Notes: generated from the letters alone by a model not told the origin. A stretch of DNA of 64,000 nt from DATLZC01 sp037444005 (GCA_037444005.1 JBBING010000005.1:7141-71140), one strand, 5' to 3'. Counted from the first letter of the stretch, positions 32,573 to 41,598 are shown. Numbers and translations: made by a program.

Positions 32573-35356
32573 TCAGGCGGCGCGGCGTCTCGACCGCATG
32601 CCGGAGGGGGCGCTGGCGAGGAGCTCTTCGACGGCCGGAGGCTCGAGCGGTTTGGCGAAGAGGTAGCCCTGGCCCAGGCCGCAGCTCATGCGCCGCAGCC
32701 GCGACAGTTGCGCTTCGCGCTCGATGCCCTCGGCGACGAGCTCGAGGTCGAACATCTTGCCCAGGCGGACGATGACCTGCGCGATCTCGCGGTCGCTCGC
32801 CTGCTCGCCGAGGTCGTCGATGAACGCCTTGTCGATCTTGAGGAAGTCGAACGGGAACTCGCGCAGGCAGTTGAGCGAGGAGTAGCCGGTGCCGAAGTCG
32901 TCGACGGCGAGCCTCACGCCGAGGTCCTTGAGCTCCCGGACGGCGCTGAGCATGCCCGCCATATCGCGCATGACGGCGCTTTCCGTAAGTTCGAGGATGA
33001 GCGCGTCGGGCGGAAGGCCGGTCTCCCGGAGCACGCGGGCCACGTCCCCCACGAAGCCCGCGTGGTGGAGCTGACGGGCCGAGACGTTGACGCTCATGGC
33101 CCAGGGCCCGCTGTCGGGGTACGCTTGCCGCCACCGCGCCGCCTGGGCGCACGCCTCGGATAGCACCCAGTGGCCCAGCGGTACGATGAGCCCGCTCTCT
33201 TCGGCCAACGGGATGAACTCGAGTGGGGGCACCATCCCACGGTCGGGGTGTCGCCAGCGCACCAGCGCTTCGAAGCCGAAGAGGCCGCCCTTCTTGAGGG
33301 ACATGATGGGCTGGTAGTGCACCACGAATTCGCCGCGCTCGACGGCGCGCCGCAGGTCAGCCAGCAGCTCGAGCCGGTGCAACATCGACGCCTGCATCGC
33401 CTCCTCGAACACTTGGAAGCGGCCTTTGCCGTGCGCCTTCGCGGCGTACATCGCGGTGTCCGCTTCCTGCATCAGCGTCTCGGCGTCCGCGCGCCGCTTT
33501 CCCGCTTCCGCGTAGGCGATGCCGATGCTCGCCCGGACCAGCACTTCGTTGTCCGCCAGCGTGAACGGCGCCCGCAGAGCCTGCAGGATGCGGTCCGCGA
33601 CCACCGCCGCCTCGTCGAGGTCGTGCAGGTCTTCGAGCAGGACCGCGAATTCGTCGCCTCCGAGCCGCGCGACGGTATCCACCGAACGCAGGCACCCTTG
33701 CACCCGTTCGGCGACATCGGTGAGAAGCCGGTCTCCCGCCGAATGGCCGAGGCTGTCGTTGACGCGCTTGAAGTCGTCCAGGTCCATGAAGAGCAGCGCC
33801 AGCGCTCCCCCGGCCCGTTCGAGGCGGAGGAGGGCGTGCTCCAGCCGGTCGATGAACCGGCGCCGGTTGGCAAGGCGGGTGAGCGGGTCGTGCAGGGCCT
33901 GATGCTGCAATTGCAGCTCGAGCAGCTTGCGCTCCGTGACGTCGCGCCCGTTCAGGACGATGCCGTCGATGGCGGGATTGTCGCGCAGGTCCGCTCCCGT
34001 GAACTCGATGTGCCGCCAGCTCCCGTCGATGCGGCGCAGGCGGATCTCGGCGGCGACCGCTTCCCGGGGCCGCTCCATCATCTCCTGGACGGCCGCGCGC
34101 AGACGCTCGGCGTCGTCAGGATGCACCGCCTCCATGATGGTGTGGCCGACGACGGCCTCGGGGTCGTAGCCCAGGATGCGGGCCGACGACGGGCTCTGGT
34201 ACCGGACGGTGGTGTCGGGATCGATGACGGTGATGAGGTCGCACGCGTTCTGCACGAGAGAGCGGAACCACTCCTCGCGCCGGTGAATCTCCTCTCGCGA
34301 CTCGAGCAGCTCCTGGTAGAGGCGCAACCCTTTGATCACGGTCGCGGCCTGCGAGACCAACGCCTGGAGGAACTCGACCTCGCTCTTGTCGAAGGCGTGC
34401 GGCGTGCACGCCGAGAGACTGACGGCCCCGAGCACCTCGTTCTGGAAGACGATGGGGAAGACGCCCGTCGAGACGATGTGCGCCCGCTCGTAGAACTTGC
34501 GCAGGGCGCTGGGGTCGCCCGCGGTCACGAACATCGACCGCTCGCTCCAGGCGGCGTCGTCGTTGACGTCAGGCATGAGCAGGGGCCGGCCCGAGCGCGC
34601 CAGGGCGACGCCCAGCCGCGGCGTGCCGGGCGGCGGCTGGTCGAACCGCTGCTCTTTGATGCTGGCTGCGACGGCCGTGTCGGAGTACCGCGCCAGGTTG
34701 ATGGCGCGTTCGACGACCTCGTCGCCCGCGGCGTTGTACAGGTCGACCATGGCCCAGTCGAAGCCCGCCGCTTTGGCCAGCGCCGTCGCCAGGGCCGTGA
34801 GCACGTCGTCGCCTTCGTGCGAGCGGCTGAAGACGTCGGCGACGTTGGCGAGCGCCTCGAGCTGCCGGCGGTGACGCGCGCGGCGCTGTTCGTCGTAGAC
34901 GTTGTTCACCAGGTGGGCGAGGGTGGGCCGCGCCGCCTCCACGAAGGCGATCTGCGTCCGGGTCAGGCCGCGAGGCCACGGTCCGCGTGCCACCAGCAGG
35001 TCCGAGTTGCTCTCCTCTCCGGGGAGGATCGCCGTGAGATGGGTCGTGGGCCTCCCGGGCGCGGCGGGACCGCCCCGCACGACGATGCGGTCGACGGCGT
35101 CGAATGTCCCGACGGCGACGTCGGGATGGGTCGCCAGGTCGCGCCAGAGGAGCCAGTAGCCCTTTTGCTTGATCTCGTAGGTCTTGGGATCACAATCGCA
35201 GCCCACGCGGATGAACGCGGGGTCGCCCGCACGGAGGACGTAGGTATCGCTCGCGTTCAGCGCCTCGCCGACCAGCGCGCAGGCCGCGAGGATATCGTCC
35301 TCGGTAGGCCGCGGACGGGTGCAGATGCGGCTGAGCTCTTGCAGTGTTCGGAGCAT
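32573..35356 (-). CDS. GAF-PAS-GGDEF-EAL cyclic di-GMP signalling protein
   Basis: 927 aa from the ATG at 35356; longer frames upstream run through tRNA genes and are rejected. Order: N-terminal sensor region with a GAF domain (about 185-345), PAS domain with PAC tail (about 360-480), GGDEF domain (about 485-645) with an intact RLGGDEF at about 565, and EAL domain (about 665-910) with FEALVRW, DDFGTGYSSL and FLKIDKAFI. Both catalytic motifs are intact, so it could make or break down cyclic di-GMP. No membrane helix is apparent, so it is cytoplasmic. Partner genes and the signal are unknown. Confidence 0.9.
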   Translation of the reverse strand: MLRTLQELSRICTRPRPTEDDILAACALVGEALNASDTYVLRAGDPAFIRVGCDCDPKTYEIKQKGYWLLWRDLATHPDVAVGTFDAVDRIVVRGGPAAPGRPTTHLTAILPGEESNSDLLVARGPWPRGLTRTQIAFVEAARPTLAHLVNNVYDEQRRARHRRQLEALANVADVFSRSHEGDDVLTALATALAKAAGFDWAMVDLYNAAGDEVVERAINLARYSDTAVAASIKEQRFDQPPPGTPRLGVALARSGRPLLMPDVNDDAAWSERSMFVTAGDPSALRKFYERAHIVSTGVFPIVFQNEVLGAVSLSACTPHAFDKSEVEFLQALVSQAATVIKGLRLYQELLESREEIHRREEWFRSLVQNACDLITVIDPDTTVRYQSPSSARILGYDPEAVVGHTIMEAVHPDDAERLRAAVQEMMERPREAVAAEIRLRRIDGSWRHIEFTGADLRDNPAIDGIVLNGRDVTERKLLELQLQHQALHDPLTRLANRRRFIDRLEHALLRLERAGGALALLFMDLDDFKRVNDSLGHSAGDRLLTDVAERVQGCLRSVDTVARLGGDEFAVLLEDLHDLDEAAVVADRILQALRAPFTLADNEVLVRASIGIAYAEAGKRRADAETLMQEADTAMYAAKAHGKGRFQVFEEAMQASMLHRLELLADLRRAVERGEFVVHYQPIMSLKKGGLFGFEALVRWRHPDRGMVPPLEFIPLAEESGLIVPLGHWVLSEACAQAARWRQAYPDSGPWAMSVNVSARQLHHAGFVGDVARVLRETGLPPDALILELTESAVMRDMAGMLSAVRELKDLGVRLAVDDFGTGYSSLNCLREFPFDFLKIDKAFIDDLGEQASDREIAQVIVRLGKMFDLELVAEGIEREAQLSRLRRMSCGLGQGYLFAKPLEPPAVEELLASAPSGMRSRRRAA

Positions 35357-35560
35357 GCGTGTCGACCGGAGGTTCCGCCTCCGCGTAAGTGTCGGCGCCG
35401 GGCGCCGGTGCGAGAGCCCGCGGGCCCGCCGCCGGGCGCGAAATCGGTCGAATCCCTGATGCGAGCGCATCAGGAGTCGACGGGGCGTTGTCGCTGGAGA
35501 CGCGCAGAAGGCTCGAGGAAACGAAGACGCCGGCCCTGGGGCCGGCGGAGTGGTCGTGGT

Positions 35561-35637
35561 TGGTAGCGCATGCGGGATTCGAACCCGCGATCTCCGCCTT
35601 GAGAGGGCGGTGTCCTGGGCCACTAGACGAATGCGCC
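35561..35637 (-). tRNA. tRNA-Glu (CTC)
   Basis: A 77-base cloverleaf with encoded CCA. The anticodon loop CTCTCAA gives CUC, reading GAG. The T-arm GCGGGTTCGAATCCCGC is intact and the acceptor stem pairs GGCGCAT with ATGCGCT (first pair G-U). Tandem with tRNA-Gln, 40 bases away. Confidence 0.93.
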
Positions 35638-35677
35638 ACCTGCAGACCCCCGAAGGGGCCGGATGCACACGCTGAGT

Positions 35678-35751
35678 TGGCTGGGGAAGGAGGATTCGAA
35701 CCCCCGCATACGGATCCAGAGTCCGCTGTCCTACCGCTAGACGATTCCCCA
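35678..35751 (-). tRNA. tRNA-Gln (CTG)
   Basis: A 74-base cloverleaf with encoded CCA. The anticodon loop CTCTGGA gives CUG, reading CAG. The acceptor stem TGGGGAA/TTCCCCA and the T-arm loop GGTTCGAATCC are intact. Upstream of tRNA-Glu in the transcript. Confidence 0.93.
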
Positions 35752-36182
35752 GCGAGCCGCGAACAGCGCAGGCCGTCCGCGAGCGTCACGGGGATTCTAG
35801 CAAAGCTCTCATGCCGCCGCAACGAACTTCCCCGGCGACGGAGGACGCCCCCCGCGGGTCCGCCGTTCCCCTGTGGGACCGGGCCGGCCACGGCGGCGCG
35901 GCTCCCCCTCTGCTGAAGGGCAGGCTTCAGCCTGCCCGTGGGGTCGTGTCCGTCTCGCCGGCCACGCTGAAGCGTGGCCTTCATGCTTGCCCCCAATCCC
36001 CTGAAGGGCAGGCTTCAGCCTGCCCGTGGCGTCGTGGTGTTTCGCCGGCCACGCTGCCTTGCTCCCAATCCCCCGAAGGGCAGGCTTTAGCCTGCCCGCG
36101 GGGTCGTGTCCGTCTCGCCGGCCACGCTGAAGCGTGGCCTTCATCGGAACAGGGACGGGGTGCGTTCGTGGCGGGACGGGCG
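35752..36182. other. Intergenic region holding the palindromic repeat cluster
   Basis: About 430 bases between tRNA-Gln and the glutaredoxin gene. Most of it is the repeat cluster described separately; no gene is supported. Apparent reading frames here arise from the repeats. Confidence 0.6.
35915..36145. repeat. Cluster of REP-like palindromic repeats
   Basis: Three copies of a perfect or near-perfect palindrome of 20 bases, GGGCAGGCTTCAGCCTGCCC (35918, 36006) and its CTTTAG variant (36078), alternate with GCCACGCTGAAGCGTGGC (35961-35978, 36121-36138) and a truncated version (about 36050). The unit repeats with conserved linkers such as GGGTCGTGTCCGTCTCGCCG. It looks like an intergenic, structure-forming repetitive element of the REP/BIME kind. 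Confidence 0.85.
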
Positions 36183-36443
36183 TCAGCGCCCCATCGCCCG
36201 GCGCAGGGCGTCGCGAAGCCGCCGCTCGCTGATGAGCGACGCGATGACCTCGCGGTACCCGTAGGCGATGACCGGCACGCGGTCGCCGTAGCGCGCCGCC
36301 AGCGCGGGATCGCGATCCACGTCGACTTCGCGAATCTGGAAGTCGAGCTCGGCCTGGAGCCGGCGGAGCATGGCGAGGGCTTCCTCACACAGGTGACAGC
36401 CCTGACGGGTGTACAGGGTGACCGTGCGCCGGGGCGGCTCCAC
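36183..36443 (-). CDS. Glutaredoxin-like protein (DUF836 type)
   Basis: 86 aa thioredoxin-fold protein: TLYTRQGCHLCEEALAML has the redox CHLC motif near residue 16, then REVDVDRDPALAARYGDRVPVIA with the cis-Pro loop. Short proteins of this type act as thiol reductants of unknown target. It follows lgt with a 3-base gap and ends the operon M23-resA-resB-lgt. Confidence 0.85.
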   Translation of the reverse strand: MEPPRRTVTLYTRQGCHLCEEALAMLRRLQAELDFQIREVDVDRDPALAARYGDRVPVIAYGYREVIASLISERRLRDALRRAMGR

Positions 36444-36446
36444 GGC

Positions 36447-37313
36447 TCAGGCGCGCGCCTTCTCCGGGGCGCGGACCGCTCCCGCCGGCGCCGCCGCGCC
36501 CGCCACCCAGTCGCGGGGCGCCATCCGGGCGAAGAGCGCGGCCGTGACGAGGCCCAGAAAGATGACGCCCAGCGACACGACCTGCGGCCACGTGAACGGC
36601 CCGATGCTCAGGCTGTCCTCGCGCAGATAGCTCACGAGGAACCGCATGACGCCGTAGGCCAGGAGGAAGAAGGAGAAGACCTGGCCGTCGCGGGGCAGGA
36701 TGCGGCGGTTCCACAGGACGTACATGCAGCCCAGAATCACCAGGTCGCCCAGCATCTCGTACGCCACGGCGGGATGCTGCGGCGGGAGCATGAAACTGGG
36801 ACTGTTGATGTGCGTGTACTTCACCGCCCACGGGAGGCTGCTCTCGGAGGCGAAGTGCTCGCCGTTGATGATGTCGCCGATGCGGCCGATGGCCATCCCG
36901 AGGATCAGCCCCATCGAACCGATGTCCAGGCCGCGCCGGATGGGGAACCGGCGGATCCAGCCGTAGATCAGCCCGCCGAGGATGCCCCCGATGACGGCGC
37001 CGTAGATGGAGATGCCGCCCTCGTTGACCGCGAAGATGCTCCAGAGGTCGTGGGCGAACTCCTCGTCCCAGCGCTCCATGACATACAGCGCTCGCGCGCC
37101 GATGATAGCCGAGGGCACGCCGATGAGGGCGATGGTGTACGCCTCGTCGTCGTTGAGGTAGTTCACCTTGCGCGCGGCCAGCACGGCGAAGTAGACGCCC
37201 ACAGCGATGCCGACGGCCGTGAAGACGCCGTGCCAGGTGAGCAGCAGGCCCCCGAACTTCGCGATCTCAGGGTCGATGCCGATGGTGATGGTTAGCAGCC
37301 TCAGCGCGTCCAC
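36447..37313 (-). CDS. lgt: Prolipoprotein diacylglyceryl transferase
   Basis: 288 aa with about seven membrane helices. Conserved features: TWHGVFTAVG near the N terminus, GARALYV, YGAVIGGILGG, and the signature GRIGDIINGEHFA (substrate Arg and Asn). It adds diacylglycerol to the lipobox Cys of lipoproteins. Several lipobox proteins in the window (7065-7580, 28223-28708, 39609-40400) are likely substrates. Sits between resB2 and a glutaredoxin gene. Confidence 0.93.
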   Translation of the reverse strand: MDALRLLTITIGIDPEIAKFGGLLLTWHGVFTAVGIAVGVYFAVLAARKVNYLNDDEAYTIALIGVPSAIIGARALYVMERWDEEFAHDLWSIFAVNEGGISIYGAVIGGILGGLIYGWIRRFPIRRGLDIGSMGLILGMAIGRIGDIINGEHFASESSLPWAVKYTHINSPSFMLPPQHPAVAYEMLGDLVILGCMYVLWNRRILPRDGQVFSFFLLAYGVMRFLVSYLREDSLSIGPFTWPQVVSLGVIFLGLVTAALFARMAPRDWVAGAAAPAGAVRAPEKARA

Positions 37314-37316
37314 GGT

Positions 37317-38960
37317 TCAGTACCTCTCTCCCCGGTCGTCGTCCGGCGGGGCGACGCCCAGCCGGCGCGCCAGCCGACGCATCTCGTCCTCGAAGCCGCC
37401 GCTCTTTTCGGCTAGCGACGCGATTCTAATGTCTTCCGCCGTTGCGCGCACCCAGAGCCGGCGCCTCGGGACGTAGAACGTGATGAGCAAGCCCGCGAGC
37501 AGCAGGCCCGTGGCGACCCAGATCAGCGTATCGCCGCGATCGCGCCGAACGGAAATGCCCGCGAACTCGCGCGGCCCCTCGAAGACGTACTCGCGTCCGT
37601 TCACCACGACGGGGCGGTCCGGGAAGAGGTACAGCGCGTCGTTCCCGGTGGCGCCGAGCACCGTGAGGAACGGCGTCCCGTCGCGGTCGCGCGCCAGCTC
37701 GACGACGGCGCCGCCTTCGCTTCCCGGCACGCCCTGGGCGATGGTCGAGGGCAACCCTTCGACGCCGGTGAACTCGAACCGGAGCCCTCCGGCCTCGAAC
37801 GCTTCGCCCTGAGGCACGATGCCGCGAACGGCCGGGTCGTCCGTCGCGAATACGACGAGCTGCCAGACGCCGCCGGGGGCCGCCTGAATCCCGAGCCAGA
37901 ACGAACGGCCGTCGGGCAGCGTCACAACGGTGCCGCTCGCGGTGTCGATGAAGTCGGAGGGCACGACGGTGTCGTCGAGCAGGATGGCTCCGGCGGTGTC
38001 GGTTACGCGGACCACGGGGGCCACGACGGTGTCCTGCAGGGGCAGCGTCTCGCGGTACAGCGCGCGGCCCGTCGCCGCGTCCCGCACGCGGAGCGCCGCA
38101 CCGTTACCGTCGTAGGCGGCCTGGTGGAACCGGTAGCCGCCGTACGTCACGGGGTCGTTCACCGTGGCCGTGCCGCGAGCGACCTCGCGGCCGTTCTCGT
38201 AGATCACGAGGTCGGTCCGAAAGTCGAGCGGCCTTCCGCGGTCATCGAAAGCGGCGGAGGCGTCGACGACCTCGACCTGCAACTGGCGGGCGTGCTTCAC
38301 CGGGAAGACGGGTTCGACCGCGCCTTCGGCGATGAACAGGTTCTCCTCGAACCCGGTGAGCCGCGAGACGAGGCCGCCCGCCAGGAAGAGGATCAGCGCC
38401 AGGTGGCTCACGAACGTCCCGAGTTGCGCCCAGGCAAACCGGTCGGCGAACAGGTACACCGCGCCGCCCTCCCGTTCTTCGACCACGCGGTAGCGCGCGC
38501 GGCGCAGCTCCGTGGCCAGCCGCTCGACGCCGACGCTCGCGGGGAACGTCTGGCGGTTCTTCGAGCGGTCGAAGAAGGCGTCGGGGACCCGGCGGGGCGG
38601 CCGCGTTACGTTGCGCCACGTGGGAAGGAAGCGGTTGAAGGTGCAGACCGTGACGGCGACGACCAAGAGCGCCAGTCCGGCGAGGAACCACGGCGCGTCG
38701 AAGACGTTGAACAGCTCGAGGTCGTACATGGTGTCCGTCAGCGGGCCGAACGTGTCCCGCTGCGCCTCGAGCCACGCTCGCACGGCGGCCGGGTTGTCTC
38801 GCATCTGCGGCGGGATCTGGGGGATGACCACGCCCGCCAGGCCGGCGAGGGCGAGGAAGGCGATGAGGCCGATGGCGAACCGCACGGACGTCAGCAGCCG
38901 CCACACGGCGAGGAAGGGGTCGAAGCCCGCGGCGAGCCTAGCCGCCTGCGCCCGCGCCAT
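37317..38960 (-). CDS. Second ResB-family protein
   Basis: 547 aa. Same plan as the ResB at 20356-21819: WRLLTSVRFAIGLIAFLALAGLAG (first helix), LFNVFDAPWFLAGLALLVVAVTVCTFNRF, LGTFVSHLALILFLAGGLV, a large external domain with DPVTYGGYRFHQAAYDG, and a last helix before a basic tail. Divergent enough from copy 1 to suggest an old duplication. No second CcsA is next to it; it may share the distant ccsA or do a different job. Operon with a ResA-like gene (overlap 23 bases) and lgt. Confidence 0.88.
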   Translation of the reverse strand: MARAQAARLAAGFDPFLAVWRLLTSVRFAIGLIAFLALAGLAGVVIPQIPPQMRDNPAAVRAWLEAQRDTFGPLTDTMYDLELFNVFDAPWFLAGLALLVVAVTVCTFNRFLPTWRNVTRPPRRVPDAFFDRSKNRQTFPASVGVERLATELRRARYRVVEEREGGAVYLFADRFAWAQLGTFVSHLALILFLAGGLVSRLTGFEENLFIAEGAVEPVFPVKHARQLQVEVVDASAAFDDRGRPLDFRTDLVIYENGREVARGTATVNDPVTYGGYRFHQAAYDGNGAALRVRDAATGRALYRETLPLQDTVVAPVVRVTDTAGAILLDDTVVPSDFIDTASGTVVTLPDGRSFWLGIQAAPGGVWQLVVFATDDPAVRGIVPQGEAFEAGGLRFEFTGVEGLPSTIAQGVPGSEGGAVVELARDRDGTPFLTVLGATGNDALYLFPDRPVVVNGREYVFEGPREFAGISVRRDRGDTLIWVATGLLLAGLLITFYVPRRRLWVRATAEDIRIASLAEKSGGFEDEMRRLARRLGVAPPDDDRGERY

Positions 38961-39612
38961 CGCGCTCCTCGAGAATCAGGTCGATGCGCTCCTGCAGGAG
39001 CTCCTCAGTGAGGGTGCCGTTGTAAATGTCGCGCACGACCCCGGTCCGGTCGATGAAGTAGGTCGATGGGATGCCGCCGAACTGGCCCCCGATCTTCCAC
39101 ACGTCTGCGACCTCGCCGGTGCGGTCGATGACGAGCGGGTAGGTGATTCCGAACTCCTCGGCGAACTCACGGACCTGGTCGTCGCTCTCCTGCAGGTCGA
39201 CGCCGAGGACGACGAGGCCACGGTCACGGTAGCGCTCGTAGGCGTCGATGAGCTCGGGAATCTCGCGGCGGCAGGGCGGGCACCACGTCGCCCAGAAGTT
39301 GACGACGACGGCCTTGCCGTGGAGGTCGCTCAAGCGCACCTCGCCGCTCGGGCCGTCCAGGAGGAAATCGGGAGGGACGCGGCCCTTCTCGGCGTGCGGC
39401 GGCTGTCCCGTCGGATTGCGCTCGGCGGGCAGCTCGACGATGCCGTAGACGCCGTTGTCGCGCCCGCCGCCGGAATCCAGGTTCTGCCACCACCAGAGCC
39501 CCAGCACGATGGCGGCGAGCAGCGTCAGCGGAATCGCGAGGCTCGTGAGCAGCCCCGACCACTCGCGGCGCCGCTGCGGGCGCTCTTCGACCAGCTCCTC
39601 GTCTTCGCTCAT
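38938..39612 (-). CDS. Second ResA/TlpA-like thioredoxin
   Basis: 224 aa from the ATG at 39612. A basic cytoplasmic tail, one membrane helix (LLTSLAIPLTLLAAIVLGLWWW), then a thioredoxin fold with active site WATWCPPCRRE and the cis-Pro region GGIPSTYFID. Likely reduces apocytochrome or lipoprotein thiols outside. ATGA overlap with the M23 gene, overlap with resB2. Confidence 0.88.
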   Translation of the reverse strand: MSEDEELVEERPQRRREWSGLLTSLAIPLTLLAAIVLGLWWWQNLDSGGGRDNGVYGIVELPAERNPTGQPPHAEKGRVPPDFLLDGPSGEVRLSDLHGKAVVVNFWATWCPPCRREIPELIDAYERYRDRGLVVLGVDLQESDDQVREFAEEFGITYPLVIDRTGEVADVWKIGGQFGGIPSTYFIDRTGVVRDIYNGTLTEELLQERIDLILEERDGAGAGG

Positions 39613-40400
39613 CGTGTGAACGCCTGCTGGTACAGCACCCGCACCTGGTCCGGCGGCAGGCCTTCGCCGAGGAAGCCGTCGCCCACGCGGATTTCGAAGT
39701 GCAGGTGATACTCCGTTCCGGGCGCCGTCAGCGACTCTGGAGTGCCGGATTCGCCCACGTAGCCGATGACCTCTCCCTGGAGCACGCGCACGCCTGCGAC
39801 GACGCCATCGGCGACGCCGCTCAGATGCGCATACCGCGTGACGATGCCGTTGTCGTGGCGGATCCAGACCTGCCGTCCCCGGAAGGCGTCCAGGACGTCG
39901 GGATCGTTGGCGCCGCCGTTCGCGACTCGCTGATTCAGGGCGTCGAGCTCCTCCCACGTCAGGTCGCGATAGTCGACGTCCGCGCGGATGACGACGCCGT
40001 CGGCCACGGCCAGCACTGGCGTGCCCTTCGTGATGGGGACGCAGTTGTCGACGCCGTAGAAATCGACCCCTTCGTGCACTCCCGCGCGGTAGTCGCGCGC
40101 CGCGTTGGGCATGAGCGCATCGCTCGACGGCAGGCACGCGCCCTCGATGGGGAAGATGAAGCCGTAGGTCCGCGGGTCGACGGACGCGGGATCCGGCGTC
40201 GGCGTCGCCGATGCGGCCGAGCCCGACAGCGTGGCCACCGGCGACGAGCCCCCGGCGGGCGCCGGTGTGGCGCTCGCGGAGCGGGTGACGATGAGAATGT
40301 CGTCGTTGCCCTGAGCGCCGCCCGAGGAACAGGCGGACGCAAGGCTCACGGCGACGAACAGAACCGCGAGCGGGAGAAACCGACAGCGAGCCGCGCGCAT
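39609..40400 (-). CDS. M23-type peptidase lipoprotein (LytM domain)
   Basis: 263 aa. Lipobox signal peptide (SLASACSSGG), Ser/Thr/Pro linker, then an M23 metallopeptidase domain with HEGVDFYG (H-x3-D metal site) and HLHFEIR at the end. M23 enzymes cut peptidoglycan cross-links or bind it. The middle has a 40-residue insert between the metal motifs. First gene of the operon with resA2, resB2, lgt and a glutaredoxin. Confidence 0.86.
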   Translation of the reverse strand: MRAARCRFLPLAVLFVAVSLASACSSGGAQGNDDILIVTRSASATPAPAGGSSPVATLSGSAASATPTPDPASVDPRTYGFIFPIEGACLPSSDALMPNAARDYRAGVHEGVDFYGVDNCVPITKGTPVLAVADGVVIRADVDYRDLTWEELDALNQRVANGGANDPDVLDAFRGRQVWIRHDNGIVTRYAHLSGVADGVVAGVRVLQGEVIGYVGESGTPESLTAPGTEYHLHFEIRVGDGFLGEGLPPDQVRVLYQQAFTR

Positions 40401-40439
40401 CGAATCAGGTCAGCATAACACGGCGCGCGCGCCGGCCCC

Positions 40440-40535
40440 AGCCGCTGAGGGGCGCGTCCGGGACGCGCTCCACCGAAAGACGCCGCGGCGGCGCCTTCAC
40501 GACACACGAAGGCGGCGGCTCCGCGGCGCCGCCCC
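40440..40535 (+). repeat. Direct repeat, copy 1 (about 95 bp)
   Basis: The stretch beginning AGCCGCTGAGGGGCGCG and containing the palindrome GCGCGTCCGGGACGCGC recurs, about 93% identical and in the same orientation, at 41466-41561. This copy lies 22 bases beyond the stop of the TadG-like gene. It also holds an inverted repeat around CACGACACACG. Confidence 0.88.
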
Positions 40536-40557
40536 TATCGTTGCGCTCGGAGGCCGA

Positions 40558-41598
40558 TCACTCGGCGAGGAACCAGGCTGACAGGCTGGCCTGGGGGTCG
40601 TACTCGCCCATGAAGCCGTCGTAGTCGGACCAGACTGCGTCCACGATGGTCCCGCGAACCTCCCAGTGGCCTCTGCCGTTGCATCGATTCGAAGGGTCGC
40701 CCACGCACTCGTAGCCTTCCAGGTACATGAGCGCCCAGCCGAGGATCGTCGATTCTTGCGGGTGGTCGATCTGGTCGACGATGGGGATCACGATGAGCCG
40801 TGGGGAGTTCTTACAGGCGATCCTCACCAGGTAGCGCGGGGACGCTCCCGCGCCTCGATCGATGAGGACCTCACCGAACTCATCGACGTCGTCCCCGTCG
40901 GTGTCGCACGACTGGCCTCCGTTCGAGCTCGGCCCGCGAGCGAGCCGGGCGTCGATCCCCTGATCGGTGGGCCCCGTCTTGTTTCCGGCGAGCGCATCGA
41001 TCTCGTCGCCGATCTCGTACACCGTGTTCACCTGGCCGTCGATGATGTTCTCGCGGTACTCGTTGGACCCCCCTCCCTGGCCGTCCGCATCGAGCGCGCC
41101 GTAGTCGCCGGTCTGGCCCTGGCCGGCGCCCAGCTTGAGCTCGCAGGATGAGCCGTACTTCGGTGTCGGCGGGCTCCCGGGGTTCAAGCAGTCGCTGTTG
41201 TCCTCCGTGAGGCCCCAGGGCACAAAGTGCGAACTGGCGTCGAGGCTGCCGATGCCCGCGACCGCGCGCGCCCGCACCGTGTACGAGCCCGCAGTGGTCG
41301 CGCGAACGAGCAGGGCTTCGGGCTGGGCCTCGACGATCACTTCCACGAAGTCGCTGTCGCCCTCGTGGGCGCCGTCCTCGGGCGGGCGGTTCACCTCGAT
41401 GTCCGCGATCCGATAGCCGTTCTCTTCGACGTACCACGTGGCGGTGTCGATGGCCTGGGCCGTCGAGCCGCAGAGGGGCGCGTCCGGGACGCGCTCCACC
41501 GAAAGACGCCGCGGCGGCGCCTTCACGACGCACGAAGGCGACGGCTCCGCGCCGCCGCGCGAGGGGTCGAAGGCCGGGGCCTCATGAGCACGGGCCAA
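40558..41598 (-). CDS. Tad-type pilus protein with replaced N terminus (TadG/TadE-like)
   Basis: 346 aa as drawn. From about residue 44 (GSTAQAIDTATWYVEENGYRI...) it resembles the body of TadG-like 'putative Flp pilus-assembly' proteins. Before that, residues 10-43 are encoded by the 95-bp direct repeat and lack the hydrophobic helix these proteins need at their N terminus. So the original 5' end seems to have been replaced or lost when the repeat arrived or recombined. The remainder looks intact (acidic beta-rich domain, ending in AWFLAE). It overlaps the TadE gene start-to-stop by 17 bases. May be non-functional. Confidence 0.6.
   Translation of the reverse strand: MARAHEAPAFDPSRGGAEPSPSCVVKAPPRRLSVERVPDAPLCGSTAQAIDTATWYVEENGYRIADIEVNRPPEDGAHEGDSDFVEVIVEAQPEALLVRATTAGSYTVRARAVAGIGSLDASSHFVPWGLTEDNSDCLNPGSPPTPKYGSSCELKLGAGQGQTGDYGALDADGQGGGSNEYRENIIDGQVNTVYEIGDEIDALAGNKTGPTDQGIDARLARGPSSNGGQSCDTDGDDVDEFGEVLIDRGAGASPRYLVRIACKNSPRLIVIPIVDQIDHPQESTILGWALMYLEGYECVGDPSNRCNGRGHWEVRGTIVDAVWSDYDGFMGEYDPQASLSAWFLAE
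41466..41561 (+). repeat. Direct repeat, copy 2 (about 95 bp), inside the TadG-like gene
   Basis: Second copy of the element at 40440-40535, offset by 1026 bases and in the same orientation. It forms the 5' coding part of the truncated TadG-like gene on the minus strand. The two copies bracket the body of that gene. Confidence 0.88.

Noticed and set aside
35357..35668. Upstream extension of the GGDEF-EAL gene
   Set aside because: The extra 104 codons run through tRNA-Glu and have no signal or domain. The ATG at 35356 gives the conserved start.
35190..35996. Long minus-strand reading frame across the tRNA genes and repeats
   Set aside because: It overlaps tRNA-Glu and tRNA-Gln and the repeat array; its sequence is a by-product of GC-rich codons and of the palindromes.
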